A stretch of DNA of 64,000 nt from Clostridiales bacterium (GCA_012517905.1 JAAYUE010000030.1:1-64000); one strand, 5' to 3'. Numbered from the stretch's first letter, positions 27,226 through 36,808 are shown. The notes: a model not told the origin generated them from the sequence alone. Made by a program: numbers and translations.

Positions 27226-28143
27226 TTAATCGATCAGTTCGCCGGACGCTTCAGGCGCCTTGACTTTGCGGCCTACGCCGATGAGCACGAGCAGGGTCAG
27301 CGCATAGGGAACCATCTGCACGAACTGATCGGGAATCGGCAGGCTCAGGTTGATGCGCAGCGCCTGCGCAAACGCAAAAAGCAGGCTCGCAAGGAACGAT
27401 CCGAGCGGGTTCCACCCGCCGAAGATATTGGCGGCCAGTGCGATGAATCCGCGCCCGGCGACCATGTTGTTGACAAAGAGATTGTTCTGCACAATCGAGA
27501 GATACGCGCCCGCCATCCCGCAGAGCATGCCGCAAACGACCACGGCGACATAGCGGTAGACCCGAACGTTGATGCCGACGGTCGCGGCGGCGCGCGGATG
27601 GTCGCCGATGGCGCGAAGCCGCAGGCCCGCCTTGGTTCGATACATGAAAAACCAGGCCGCAAAGACGATGATCAGCGTCAGATAGAGAAACGGGGACTGA
27701 TCCTCGAAGAGCGCGCCGAGAACCGGAATGTTTCTGAGCAGCGGGATGCTCATGGTGCTCAGCTGCGTGACCGACCCGCTGATGCCGTCCGTTCCCCAGA
27801 CCACGCGGGTGAGCACGACGGTCAGACCGACGGAGAGGATGTTGATGCCGACGCCGCTGACGGTCTGATTCGTTTTGTAGCGGATGCTCAGCACCGCGTG
27901 CAGCAGAGCGATCAGCCCGCCGCAGAAGATCGAGAACAGCACGCCGAGCCAGGGGCTGCCCGTCAGATGCGTGCCGAGCACGCCGCCGAACGCGCCGACG
28001 AGCATCATGCCCTCCACGCCGAGGTTGATGATGCCGCTGCGCTCGCAGATGGTTGCGCCGACCGCCGCGAGCGTCAGCGGAATCGCAAAGCGCAACGTGG
28101 TTAAAACGATGTTAAAGGAGAAGATGTATTGCAGGTTATCCAT
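27226..28143 (-). CDS. ABC transporter permease (nucleoside/BMP type)
   Basis: Polytopic; GINLGVEGMM/IINLGVEGMMLVGA, GLRLRAIGDHPRAAATVGINV typical of YufQ/NupQ-like permeases. Confidence 0.87.
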   Translation of the reverse strand: MDNLQYIFSFNIVLTTLRFAIPLTLAAVGATICERSGIINLGVEGMMLVGAFGGVLGTHLTGSPWLGVLFSIFCGGLIALLHAVLSIRYKTNQTVSGVGINILSVGLTVVLTRVVWGTDGISGSVTQLSTMSIPLLRNIPVLGALFEDQSPFLYLTLIIVFAAWFFMYRTKAGLRLRAIGDHPRAAATVGINVRVYRYVAVVVCGMLCGMAGAYLSIVQNNLFVNNMVAGRGFIALAANIFGGWNPLGSFLASLLFAFAQALRINLSLPIPDQFVQMVPYALTLLVLIGVGRKVKAPEASGELID

Positions 28144-29200
28144 TCCGTTTGCCTCCTTTGCGCCTCACAAACTGGCTGACGATCTCCGGCGTGGCGACAA
28201 AGAGGATGACGAGACCCTGAATCACCATAACCATGTTGGTGGAAACGTTGGCCACATAACTCATCTTCATGGACCCTGCCTCCAGCGCACCGAAGAGCAG
28301 CGAGGTGAGCAGTATGCCGAAGGGATTGTTGGAGCCGAGCACCGCCACCGCGATGCCCGTGAAGCCGAATCCGGGCGAAAATCCGTCGATAAACCTGCCG
28401 TATTTTCCCAGCACTTCGGTGACGCCCGCAAGCCCGGCCAGCATGCCGCTCAGCGCCATGACGCCGATGGTCGTCGCTGCGATGCTGATGCCCGCCGACG
28501 CGGCCGCCTTTGCATTTTCGCCGACGGCGCGGATGTTGAAGCCGAGGCGGGTGGAGCGGAAGAGGAAGAAGATCAGCACGGCAAACGCGATGCCGAGATA
28601 CAGCGCGGTGGTCAGCTGGGAGCGGGGGATCACCGTTGCAAACAGGTATGTGCTCGAGATCGCTTCGCTCTGCGCGGTCATGCTGTTGGCCGCCTTGAGC
28701 GGACCGTTGACCATATAGGAGGCAAAGAGCGAGACGATGTAGTTGACCATGATAGCGACGATGACCTCGTTGATGCGCAGCTTGGCCTTGATGGCGCCGA
28801 TCAGCGCGCCGACCGCGCCGCCGGCCGCCATGCCCGCGAGAATGGAGGCGGTGAGCACCACCGCGCGCGGCAGGCCGTCGAGCGCGAGCGCGGTGACCGC
28901 GCTGGCCAGCGCCGCGAGATACAGCTGACCTTCGCCGCCGATGTTGAACACGCCGCCCTTGCTGGCCACGGCGAACGCAAAGCCGGTGAACATGAGCGGA
29001 ATGCTCTTGCTGAGCGTGTTGGCGACGGCGTTTGCCGAGCCGAACGCGCCGTTGAGCATTGCGCCAAACGCCTTGAGCGGGTCGTAGCCCGCAATCAGCA
29101 TGACGATGGTTGCGAGCAGCAGCGACAGCACGACCGCTGCCAGGGAGTAGATCAGCCGCTCGGCAAGCGCGGGTAGCTGCGGTTTAGCGGTTCGTTTCAT
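28136..29200 (-). CDS. ABC transporter permease (nucleoside/BMP type)
   Basis: FNIGGEGQLYLAALASA, GFNIRAVGENAKAAASAGI; YufP/NupP-like; start at MKRTAKPQ. Confidence 0.87.
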   Translation of the reverse strand: MKRTAKPQLPALAERLIYSLAAVVLSLLLATIVMLIAGYDPLKAFGAMLNGAFGSANAVANTLSKSIPLMFTGFAFAVASKGGVFNIGGEGQLYLAALASAVTALALDGLPRAVVLTASILAGMAAGGAVGALIGAIKAKLRINEVIVAIMVNYIVSLFASYMVNGPLKAANSMTAQSEAISSTYLFATVIPRSQLTTALYLGIAFAVLIFFLFRSTRLGFNIRAVGENAKAAASAGISIAATTIGVMALSGMLAGLAGVTEVLGKYGRFIDGFSPGFGFTGIAVAVLGSNNPFGILLTSLLFGALEAGSMKMSYVANVSTNMVMVIQGLVILFVATPEIVSQFVRRKGGKRNG

Positions 29201-30698
29201 CTGCCTGCGCCTCCTTTCTGCCCGCCATGAGCAGGCTGATGGATTCGTTGTCAAACGCGCCGGCTTTGCGAACGTCCATCAGCTCGCCCTTATACAGCAC
29301 GCCGATGGTATCGCTGAGCTGAAAGATATCCGACAGTTCGGCGGAGATGAGCAAGATGGCGGCGCCCTCGCTCCTGAGCCGGATCAGGACGTTGTGGACA
29401 TATTTGATCGCGCCGATATCGAGGCCGCGAACTGGCTGGCAGGCGAGCACGAACTGCGGCTGCTTGCTCACCTCGCGCGCGAGGACGAATTTCTGCTGGT
29501 TACCGCCGGACAGCGAGCCGGCGCTCTGCTGGGCGCTGACCGCGCGCACGTCGAATTCCCGCATCATGCGCAGCGTGTTTTCCCGCAGCGCTTTTTTCTG
29601 AATCAGACCGCGCCGGACGTACTGCGGGTCGTATTGGTTGCCGAGCAGAAAGTTTTCCTGCAGGGAAACGTGCGAAAGCAGCGCCTGCTTCAACCGGTCG
29701 GAGGGGATATAGGCAAAGCGGAGCTTGCGCCGCGCCCGCAGCGAGAGCTCCAGCAGGTTCGTCTTCTGGTAGAAGATGCGTCCGCCCTTTGTGCGGGTCA
29801 GGCCCATGATGATCTCTTCCAGCTGCTGCTGGCCGTTTCCCTCTACGCCGGCGATGCCGAAGATCTCCCCTGCGTGCACTTCGAAGGACACCGTGGACTG
29901 CGCGTTTTGCAGCAGGCGGACGTCCTCCACGCGGAGGACGACGTCCCCCTGCGCGCGCGCGGGCTTCTCTATTTCAAAGACGACGTCGTGGCCGACCATG
30001 AGCCGCGCGAGCTGTTCCGGCGTGGCGGAGGCCGCGCTGAGCAGCGCAACCGATTTTCCGCCGCGCAGAATGGTGATCCGGTCTGCGACGTCGAGCGTTT
30101 CTTTCAGTTTATGCGTGATGAAAATGATGGTTTTGCCCTGCGTTCGCATATCCCTGAGGATGGAAAGCAGCTGCTCCGCCTCGATCGGCGTGAGCACGGC
30201 GGTGGGTTCGTCGAGAATGATGATGTTTGCGCCGCGGTACAGCGTTTTGAGAATTTCGACGCGCTGCTTCATGCCCACCGAAAGGTCGCTAACGGGCGCG
30301 TCGAGGTCGATGTTGAAATGATACTGGTCCGAAAGCGCCTGCACGCGTGCGCGGGCCTGCTTCCGGTCGATGACGACTTTCCCCGGCTCGTTGCCGAGGA
30401 TGATGTTTTCCAGACAGGTGAGGTGGTTAACCAGCATGAAGTGCTGGTGCACCATGCCGATGCCAAGCTGGTAGGCAAGCCGCGGCGTCAGGGCGGAAAT
30501 CGGCTGTCCGTCGATCTCCACGCAGCCCTCCTCGGGGCAGAGCAGCCCGAAGAGCACGTTCATCAGCGTGGACTTTCCCGCGCCGTTTTCACCGAGCAGG
30601 CAGTGTATTTCGCCTTGCTCCACCTGAAAATCGATGTGGTCGTTTGCGGTCATCGCGCCGAAGCGCTTCGTAATCCCGCGCATGTTTACCGCCAGCAA
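29184..30698 (-). CDS. ABC transporter ATP-binding protein (nucleoside type, two ATPase domains)
   Basis: Walker A GENGAGKSTLMNVLFG; ILDEPTAVLTPIE; SLSGGNQQKFVLAREV. Confidence 0.93.
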   Translation of the reverse strand: MLAVNMRGITKRFGAMTANDHIDFQVEQGEIHCLLGENGAGKSTLMNVLFGLLCPEEGCVEIDGQPISALTPRLAYQLGIGMVHQHFMLVNHLTCLENIILGNEPGKVVIDRKQARARVQALSDQYHFNIDLDAPVSDLSVGMKQRVEILKTLYRGANIIILDEPTAVLTPIEAEQLLSILRDMRTQGKTIIFITHKLKETLDVADRITILRGGKSVALLSAASATPEQLARLMVGHDVVFEIEKPARAQGDVVLRVEDVRLLQNAQSTVSFEVHAGEIFGIAGVEGNGQQQLEEIIMGLTRTKGGRIFYQKTNLLELSLRARRKLRFAYIPSDRLKQALLSHVSLQENFLLGNQYDPQYVRRGLIQKKALRENTLRMMREFDVRAVSAQQSAGSLSGGNQQKFVLAREVSKQPQFVLACQPVRGLDIGAIKYVHNVLIRLRSEGAAILLISAELSDIFQLSDTIGVLYKGELMDVRKAGAFDNESISLLMAGRKEAQADETNR

Positions 30699-30755
30699 AT
30701 GGGGACACCTCGTTTCCGTTTTGTATGGTGGGAACCTTCCTGTGCGGACGTGTTC

Positions 30756-30790
30756 CCGGGGAGGGTGAGCTTTCGCTTCGCCCTCCCCGG
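30756..30790 (-). promoter_or_regulatory. GC-rich stem-loop between lipoprotein gene and ABC ATPase gene
   Basis: ccggggaggg / ccctccccgg 10-bp perfect stem, 15-nt loop. Confidence 0.65.
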
Positions 30791-30832
30791 ATGTTTCATT
30801 CTATCACTTGTCCGGCTTGAATACCGGCTTTT

Positions 30833-31912
30833 TTAGTTGGCGTTCGCCGCGAGGAACGGGTCGACCTCCTCGAGCGTGGTCGGGATGACGAGGGAGCCGT
30901 CCGCGATCTTCTGGCGCAGATCTTCGACGATGGCGACGTCCGCGTCGCTGACCTTGATGTTGCTGCCTTCGAGGGTATAGCCTACGCCGTCGTCCTTGAC
31001 GCCGAGAACCGTCGTGGTACCGACCGCGAGGTTGCCGTCCACACAGGCTGCCTTGACGATTTCAAACGCGGCGGTGTCCACGCGCTTGAGCATGCTCGCG
31101 ACGATGTGGTCCGGATCGAGGATGTTCTGGTTGGAGTTGACGCCGATGGCGATGAAGTTCTGCTCCGCAGCCGCCTGGAAGACGCCGAGGCCGGAGCCGC
31201 CCGCCGCATGATAGATGATGTCCGCGCCCTTGGAGAACTGCGTGAGCGCGATTTCTTTTGCCGTGGTGGTGTCGCTGAAGGGGTTGTTGCCGCCGACATA
31301 GTCGGTCAGAACGTTCACGGCCGGGTTGACGAACTTCGCGCCCGCCTGGAATCCGGCGTTGAACTTGACCAGCAGCGGGATTTCCATTGCGGCGATGAAG
31401 CCGAGCGTGTTGTTGTCCGCCACGCCGTAGGCGGCCGCGTTCTTCTTCATGAGCCCGGCGAGAGCGCCGACGAGGAAGGATCCTTCTTCTTCTTTGCAGG
31501 TGTAGTTGGCGATGTTGTCGCCCTGCACTTCGCCGTCGATGATGGCAAACTGCTGATCCGGGAACTCGGGCGCAACCTTGGTGAGCGGATCGACCTGGTC
31601 GAATCCGACGCAGACGATGACGCTGTACTGGCCGGAGCTCGCCATATCGCGCATGATGAGCTCGAATTCCGAAATTTGCTTCGGCTCGGCATAGTCGAAC
31701 GAGATGCCAAGGTCGCTTTCCGCCTTCTTCATGCCGGAATAGACAAGGTCGTTGTAAGACTGGTCGCGGAGACCGCCGACGCCGAGGATGCAGGCTGCCT
31801 TTTTCGCGCTGTCGCCGGCCGCGGGCGTGGTTGCCGCGCCGGGAGCGGCGCAGGCGGTGGCCATGCTGCAAACAAGCAGTACGGCAAGAACCGTTGCAAT
31901 GAGCTTCTTCAT
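30833..31912 (-). CDS. BMP family nucleoside-binding lipoprotein
   Basis: MKKLIATVLAVLLVCSMATACAAPG lipobox; GVGGLRDQSYNDLVYSGM...; heads a nucleoside ABC operon. Confidence 0.9.
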   Translation of the reverse strand: MKKLIATVLAVLLVCSMATACAAPGAATTPAAGDSAKKAACILGVGGLRDQSYNDLVYSGMKKAESDLGISFDYAEPKQISEFELIMRDMASSGQYSVIVCVGFDQVDPLTKVAPEFPDQQFAIIDGEVQGDNIANYTCKEEEGSFLVGALAGLMKKNAAAYGVADNNTLGFIAAMEIPLLVKFNAGFQAGAKFVNPAVNVLTDYVGGNNPFSDTTTAKEIALTQFSKGADIIYHAAGGSGLGVFQAAAEQNFIAIGVNSNQNILDPDHIVASMLKRVDTAAFEIVKAACVDGNLAVGTTTVLGVKDDGVGYTLEGSNIKVSDADVAIVEDLRQKIADGSLVIPTTLEEVDPFLAANAN

Positions 31913-32047
31913 GATCTTTCCTCCATAAAAATGTGAAGTGTATCCGATGCGGGCGGCGAAGTATAATGAAACGAAGCTGATAGACGAATCGCAGGGCTGA
32001 AGCTCGGAAATTATACAGGATGACCGCGCCGCGCTGGACTTGTCTAA

Positions 32048-32076
32048 AATATAGCAGTTGTACAATCGTCCGTCAA
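32048..32076 (-). promoter_or_regulatory. Putative sigma-A promoter of the nucleoside uptake operon
   Basis: Minus strand TTGACG-N17-TATATT; predicts a leader of roughly 130 nt. Confidence 0.7.
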
Positions 32077-32129
32077 CTATAAAAAAGCGAAAATCGCTGG
32101 AATTTTGAAATATTTCGGTCAAAATATGC

Positions 32130-32157
32130 TTGAAACTGTTGCAATAAGTTGTATACT
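32130..32157 (+). promoter_or_regulatory. Putative sigma-A promoter of yjjI
   Basis: TTGAAA-N16-TATACT, 65 nt upstream of the start codon. Confidence 0.6.
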
Positions 32158-32221
32158 TGTATAAGAAAAGCGCACAGAAAACAGCATCCCATCAAATCAC
32201 CGTTCAGAAAGGGCAAATTCC

Positions 32222-33739
32222 ATGAGTCTACAGCAGGAGATCTATGAAAGCACGATGCGCATTGCGACCGATACGTCTTTGACGCACGAGCAGGCCATGA
32301 TGAACTTGTCTAAAATTCCGGGGCAGTTCGTATACGGATTCACTCCGCCGGAGGGGTACGACCGGCTGCTGGCGTCGGGGGTACTCTCCGACCTTGGCGA
32401 AGGATATGCGCCGATCTGCCCGCGCTATCTGCTGCCGGATTACGAACTCTTTCTGGAGAAAGGGTGCAGGTTTTTGCGCATCGACCCGCCCAAGGACCTG
32501 TTCGAGGCGATCGAAGCGCTGAAGATGTTTTACCGGCATGTTCCGTCCATCACGAATTTTCCCGTGTATCTCGGCAGGCTGGACCGCCTGCTGCAGCCGT
32601 TTATTCGGGACGAGGAGCAGGCCCGCTATCTGATCCGGCACTTTCTCACGTTTCTGGACCGAACGATTTCCGATTCGTATGCGCACGCGAACATCGGACC
32701 GGAGGCGACGCTCGCCGGAGAGATCCTGCTGGACTGCGACTATGAACTGCAGAATGCGACGCCGAGCATCACGCTGCTGTACGATCCGGAGATTACGCCG
32801 GATGCGTTCGCCGCGCGCTGCGCGCGAAACGATCTTGCCTGCGCCAAGCCGAGCTTTGCAAACGATAGGGTATACCGGCAGGCGTACCGCGTGCCGTACG
32901 GCGTCGCGAGCTGCTACAATGTGCTGCCTGTCGGCGGCGGTGCGTTCACGCTCGCGCGGCTGAACCTCAAGGCCGCGGCGGATCAGGCAAAGGACATCGA
33001 GGATTTGCTCGAGCGCGTCCTGCCGGAGGCGGTGCGCTTAAACTGCGCGTTCATGGATGCAAAAATAGCGTTCCTAATCGAAAAAAGCCTCTTTTTCAAA
33101 GCCAACTTTCTCGTGCAGGAAGGGTTTTTGCGCCTCGATCGCTTCACCGGCATGTTCGGCGTCGTCGGCCTCGCGGAGTGCGTCAATCGACTGGAAGCGC
33201 TGTCCGGCCGCGCCGACCTTCGCTATGGACACAGCGGGGAGGCGGATGCGCTTGCGCACCGCGTGATGCGGCGGCTGACGGAGCTGGTGAACGCCTATCA
33301 AAGCCCGTATTGCGCGGTCAGCGGCGGACGCTTTTCCCTGCACGCGCAGGTCGGGCTCGACACCGACATCGGCGTGAGTTCCGGCGCGCGCATCCCGATC
33401 GGGGACGAGATCGCGCTGTATGAGCATCTGCGCCACGCCGGGCAGTTTCATCCCTATTTTCACTCCGGCGTGGGCGATATTTTTCCGTTTGAGGTCACGG
33501 CAAAGAAAAATCCCGAAAGCCTTGTGGATATCGTCAAGGGCGCGTTTTCCGTCGGCATGCGGTATTTTTCCGCGTATGCCGACGACAGCGACGTGATCCG
33601 CATCACGGGGTATCTCGTGAAAAAGTCGGATATCGAAAAACTGGCGCGCGGCGAGGCGGTGCAGCAGGACAACGTGATCTGGGGGCTTGGCGAGGTGCGC
33701 AACAGCCATATCCTCGAGCGCAAGGTTCGCTCGCTGTGA
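32222..33739 (+). CDS. yjjI: YjjI family glycyl radical enzyme (function unknown)
   Basis: Resembles E. coli YjjI (LFEGHAPYRPRYVLPDY-like segment, HVPS.T.FPVYLGRLDRLLQP); candidate catalytic Cys in VASCYNVLPVGGG; glycyl-radical motif RITGYLVKKSD near C-terminus. Confidence 0.9.
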   Translation: MSLQQEIYESTMRIATDTSLTHEQAMMNLSKIPGQFVYGFTPPEGYDRLLASGVLSDLGEGYAPICPRYLLPDYELFLEKGCRFLRIDPPKDLFEAIEALKMFYRHVPSITNFPVYLGRLDRLLQPFIRDEEQARYLIRHFLTFLDRTISDSYAHANIGPEATLAGEILLDCDYELQNATPSITLLYDPEITPDAFAARCARNDLACAKPSFANDRVYRQAYRVPYGVASCYNVLPVGGGAFTLARLNLKAAADQAKDIEDLLERVLPEAVRLNCAFMDAKIAFLIEKSLFFKANFLVQEGFLRLDRFTGMFGVVGLAECVNRLEALSGRADLRYGHSGEADALAHRVMRRLTELVNAYQSPYCAVSGGRFSLHAQVGLDTDIGVSSGARIPIGDEIALYEHLRHAGQFHPYFHSGVGDIFPFEVTAKKNPESLVDIVKGAFSVGMRYFSAYADDSDVIRITGYLVKKSDIEKLARGEAVQQDNVIWGLGEVRNSHILERKVRSL

Positions 33740-34581
33740 GCGCCGCGCCCGTCAACCGCATCATTCCATACAGCAGCGTGGACGGCCCCGGAAACCGAAC
33801 GGTGTTCTTCTTTCAGGGCTGCAACTTCAACTGCGGCTACTGTCATAATCCGGAAACGATCGGTTTATGCAGCAACTGCGGCGCGTGCGTTTCCGTCTGC
33901 CCGACCGGTGCGATTCGGATGGAGGACGGCGTTGTGCGCTATCGCCGGGAGGTTTGCTGCGGCTGCGACGCGTGCCTTTGCGCCTGCCCGAGGAGCGCTT
34001 CGCCGAAAGTGGACTGGATGGAGCCGGAGGAGGGGATCGAGCTGCTTCGGCAGTATCGTCCGTTCATCCGCGGGGTTACCGTATCCGGCGGGGAATGTAC
34101 GCTGCGCCGCGCGTTTGTCATCCGGCTGTTCGAGGGCGCCAAAGAGATGGGCCTCCATACGCTCATGGACTCCAACGGAAACTATGATTTTTCGGCGGAC
34201 GAACCGTTGCTGCGCGTTTGCGACGGCGTGATGCTGGATGTCAAGTGCGTAAACGCCAAAGCGCACCGCGCGCTGACCGGGCGGGAGAACGACCTCGTGC
34301 TGAAAAGTTTGTCGTTTCTCGCCTCCGCGGGAAAGCTGGAGGAAGTGCGCACCGTCGTCGTTCCCGATCTGCTGCCAAACGAGGATACCGTGCGCCGCGT
34401 TTGCGAAAAACTGTCGCCGCATTGGCGGCAAGGCGCGCGGATCGGCTATAAACTCATCCGCTTCCGTCCGCTCGGCGTGCGGGCAAACTATCGTTCCGTC
34501 GCCGTGCCGGACATGCAGACGATGGACGCGCTCAGCCGGATTGCGCTGGACGCGGGGTGCCCTCGGGTCCTCGTCGTCTAG
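33736..34581 (+). CDS. yjjW: YjjW family glycyl radical enzyme activase (radical SAM)
   Basis: GCNFNCGYCHNPE (CX3CX2C) plus two CxxCxxCxxxCP ferredoxin-type clusters; GTGA overlap with yjjI (GTG start). Confidence 0.9.
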   Translation: MSAAPVNRIIPYSSVDGPGNRTVFFFQGCNFNCGYCHNPETIGLCSNCGACVSVCPTGAIRMEDGVVRYRREVCCGCDACLCACPRSASPKVDWMEPEEGIELLRQYRPFIRGVTVSGGECTLRRAFVIRLFEGAKEMGLHTLMDSNGNYDFSADEPLLRVCDGVMLDVKCVNAKAHRALTGRENDLVLKSLSFLASAGKLEEVRTVVVPDLLPNEDTVRRVCEKLSPHWRQGARIGYKLIRFRPLGVRANYRSVAVPDMQTMDALSRIALDAGCPRVLVV

Positions 34582-34646
34582 CCTCGGTTTCCCATAGGGG
34601 GTTTTGATCGGGGACATTGCTTATAAAACGAACAACCGGAACAACA

Positions 34647-34682
34647 AAAGCCCTGTCCAATTTCAATTGGACAGGGCTTTTC
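34647..34682. terminator. Bidirectional-type terminator after yjjIW
   Basis: Perfect 36-nt palindrome-like hairpin aaaagccctgtccaatt-tc-aattggacagggctttt. Confidence 0.85.
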
Positions 34683-34826
34683 TGCCGGGCCGATTCGGCG
34701 GGACAGGAAAGATAAAAAGCGAACGCCCTCTTTTTGGTAATGCCTACATTTACTTTTCAGGGCTACTTGACGGATACTGGAATAGTGCCGACCGGCTGTC
34801 CGCCTGCGCCGTTATTCCAGAATGCG

Positions 34827-35462
34827 TTAGTTGAGGAGAATCCAATCCGGAATGCTGGGGGAATTGCTCTTCTCCAGATTTCGATAGTAATTATCGCGGA
34901 ACGCATTGTACACCTGAATGCAGGACATGCTGGAAATCAGCGAAGCGATCTCGTCGATGGACCCCGGCGAATCGGAGGCGATCCACTTTTGAATCAGGTT
35001 CAGCGCGGCCTGCCGGTGATACCGGATATAGACGTTGTAGTACAGCTCGACGTCTTCGGGAGGACCGTTCAACGTCTTGGCGACCAGTTCTTCGGTCTTT
35101 CCGTAATTTTCGATCTCCGCGCGGTAGACGAGGTCGGTCAGGCCGTTTTTGTAGAGAAGCGCAAAGAACTCTTTGTGCTGCAGATAGACGCCGATGCTGC
35201 GCTTCCAGTTCAGAAACTGCGTTTTGACTTCGGCGACAAGGCTGACCTCCGCAGCCTCCTCGCCGATTTCCTGCACCTTCTCATACAGAATCGCTTCCTT
35301 GGAAGAATAGTGCGAATAAAAGGCGGAGCGGGAAAGGTCCGCTTCCTTCACGATGTCGCGGATGCTGATTTTATGAAAGGGCTTTTCCTTCATGAGCTGA
35401 ATCAAAGCGTCCGAAAGCAATTTCTTTGTGCGCCGCACCTGTGGATTGTTTGACATGTACAA
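34827..35462 (-). CDS. TetR/AcrR family transcriptional regulator
   Basis: RRTKKLLSDALIQLMKEKPFHKISIRDIVKEADLSRSAFYSHYSSKEAILYE. Confidence 0.9.
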   Translation of the reverse strand: MYMSNNPQVRRTKKLLSDALIQLMKEKPFHKISIRDIVKEADLSRSAFYSHYSSKEAILYEKVQEIGEEAAEVSLVAEVKTQFLNWKRSIGVYLQHKEFFALLYKNGLTDLVYRAEIENYGKTEELVAKTLNGPPEDVELYYNVYIRYHRQAALNLIQKWIASDSPGSIDEIASLISSMSCIQVYNAFRDNYYRNLEKSNSPSIPDWILLN

Positions 35463-35491
35463 TTGACCCTCACAATAAGTAGTGTGTGTGT

Positions 35492-35524
35492 ATAGTATTA
35501 TACTATTTCATCCAGAATAGTATA
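35492..35524. promoter_or_regulatory. Candidate TetR operator
   Basis: Perfect 15-nt palindrome atagtat-t-atactat plus another aatagtata half-repeat, 30-60 bp upstream of the TetR start codon. Confidence 0.6.
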
Positions 35525-36049
35525 GATTATCGGTCAAAAATGCAAGCAAGTCCGACAAAATAACGCGATAAAATGTGAAAAATCAGACAGATTTGCCGGA
35601 GTGTATTATTTGCGCGAGCGTCTTGAAATCCATATTTGGCTATGATATAAAGAGTGTGTAAGAACAAGTGTACTGAATAAGACACATGTCATTTATGCAA
35701 GAACATCCCTGTCCTCCCAGAGTTCAGACCCCCTGAAACGGCGAATCAATCCCTGTTTAGAAGAGTTTTTGCAGGAATCCCTGCATAAAATGCAATTCAT
35801 GAAAAGCGCGGCCACAATCTCAATGCGCGCACCCATTCGCAGCCATGATCCGAAGCATCCTGAAAAGAACCCCTGTTTGATCCGATTCCATATCCCAGCG
35901 ACCCAACCGGCAGCGGATCGGTTGATGAACCGGCCCTGATACGCGCAGTCTTGTCCCGATCCAGACAAATCCCGGCGGGTTCGGCGCGGTCCGGCATCCC
36001 TCGCGACCGCTTTTCCGACATCATGTCATAGTTTTTTGGAGGCAGTGCA

Positions 36050-36808
36050 ATGAAAAAAAACATCCTGCGGCAGGCAGTCGACGGCGAAGACGTATTCGGC
36101 GTGTATTTAAGCATTCCCAGCCCGACCATGGTGGAAATCTGCAAGTTCGCCGGGTTCGACTACGTGCGGCTGGACATGGAGCATTCCCTGTACAGCCCGT
36201 CTGAAATCAGGGAGTGCCTGCGCACGGCGCATGCGCTGGAACTGCCCGCCTGGGTGCGCGTCAGCAGCCTGAGCAACATCACCGCATTGCTGGATATGGG
36301 GGCGACGGGCATCATCGTTCCCGACATCAAGAGCAAAAAGCAGGTGAAAGAGGCCGTGGAGATGGTCAAATACGCTCCGGTCGGCGCCCGCGGCATGATG
36401 CCCAGCGGCCGGACGCTGCGGTTTGGTCTCGACCCCATCGCGCCCGTGATCGAAACGGCGAACGACGAGATTTGCCTCGTCGTGCAGATCGAATCCCTGG
36501 AGGCGCTGAACGACATCGACGAAATCCTTTCCGTCGAAGGGCTGGATATGGTCTCCATGGGCAAGCAGGATATGTCCCAGTCTCTCGGCATCGCCGGACA
36601 GGGCGGACACCCGCGCGTGGTCGAGGCGGAGAATCTGCAGATTCAAAAGACGATCGCCGCCGGGAAATATCCCGCGCCGCTGGTCACCAGCCTTGCGAGG
36701 ATGAAGGCGTTTCGCGAGATGGGCGTGCATAACTTTACCATCGGCTACGACGTTGCGCTGATGATCGGCGCCTTTTCGGACTTACTAAAGAAGCACAAGG
36801 AGTGCTGA
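36050..36808 (+). CDS. HpcH/HpaI family (class II, metal-dependent) aldolase
   Basis: YVRLDMEHSLYS, VGARGMMPSGRTLRFG, LVVQIESLEALNDIDEILSVEGLDMVSMGKQDMSQSLG. Confidence 0.9.
   Translation: MKKNILRQAVDGEDVFGVYLSIPSPTMVEICKFAGFDYVRLDMEHSLYSPSEIRECLRTAHALELPAWVRVSSLSNITALLDMGATGIIVPDIKSKKQVKEAVEMVKYAPVGARGMMPSGRTLRFGLDPIAPVIETANDEICLVVQIESLEALNDIDEILSVEGLDMVSMGKQDMSQSLGIAGQGGHPRVVEAENLQIQKTIAAGKYPAPLVTSLARMKAFREMGVHNFTIGYDVALMIGAFSDLLKKHKEC

Noticed and set aside
25888-28104. 738-aa plus-strand ORF (and 27884-29176, 29394-30836)
   Set aside because: Shadow ORFs opposite the amidohydrolase, ABC permeases and ATPase, which carry clear family motifs.
31913-32047. Purine riboswitch upstream of the nucleoside operon
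   Set aside because: A leader is predicted, but the TATA...ATATGG...TCTACC core of purine-class riboswitches is not visible; kept only as an uncharacterised leader.
35693-35968. 91-aa minus-strand ORF in the TetR-aldolase gap
   Set aside because: No family resemblance or convincing RBS; treated as intergenic sequence.
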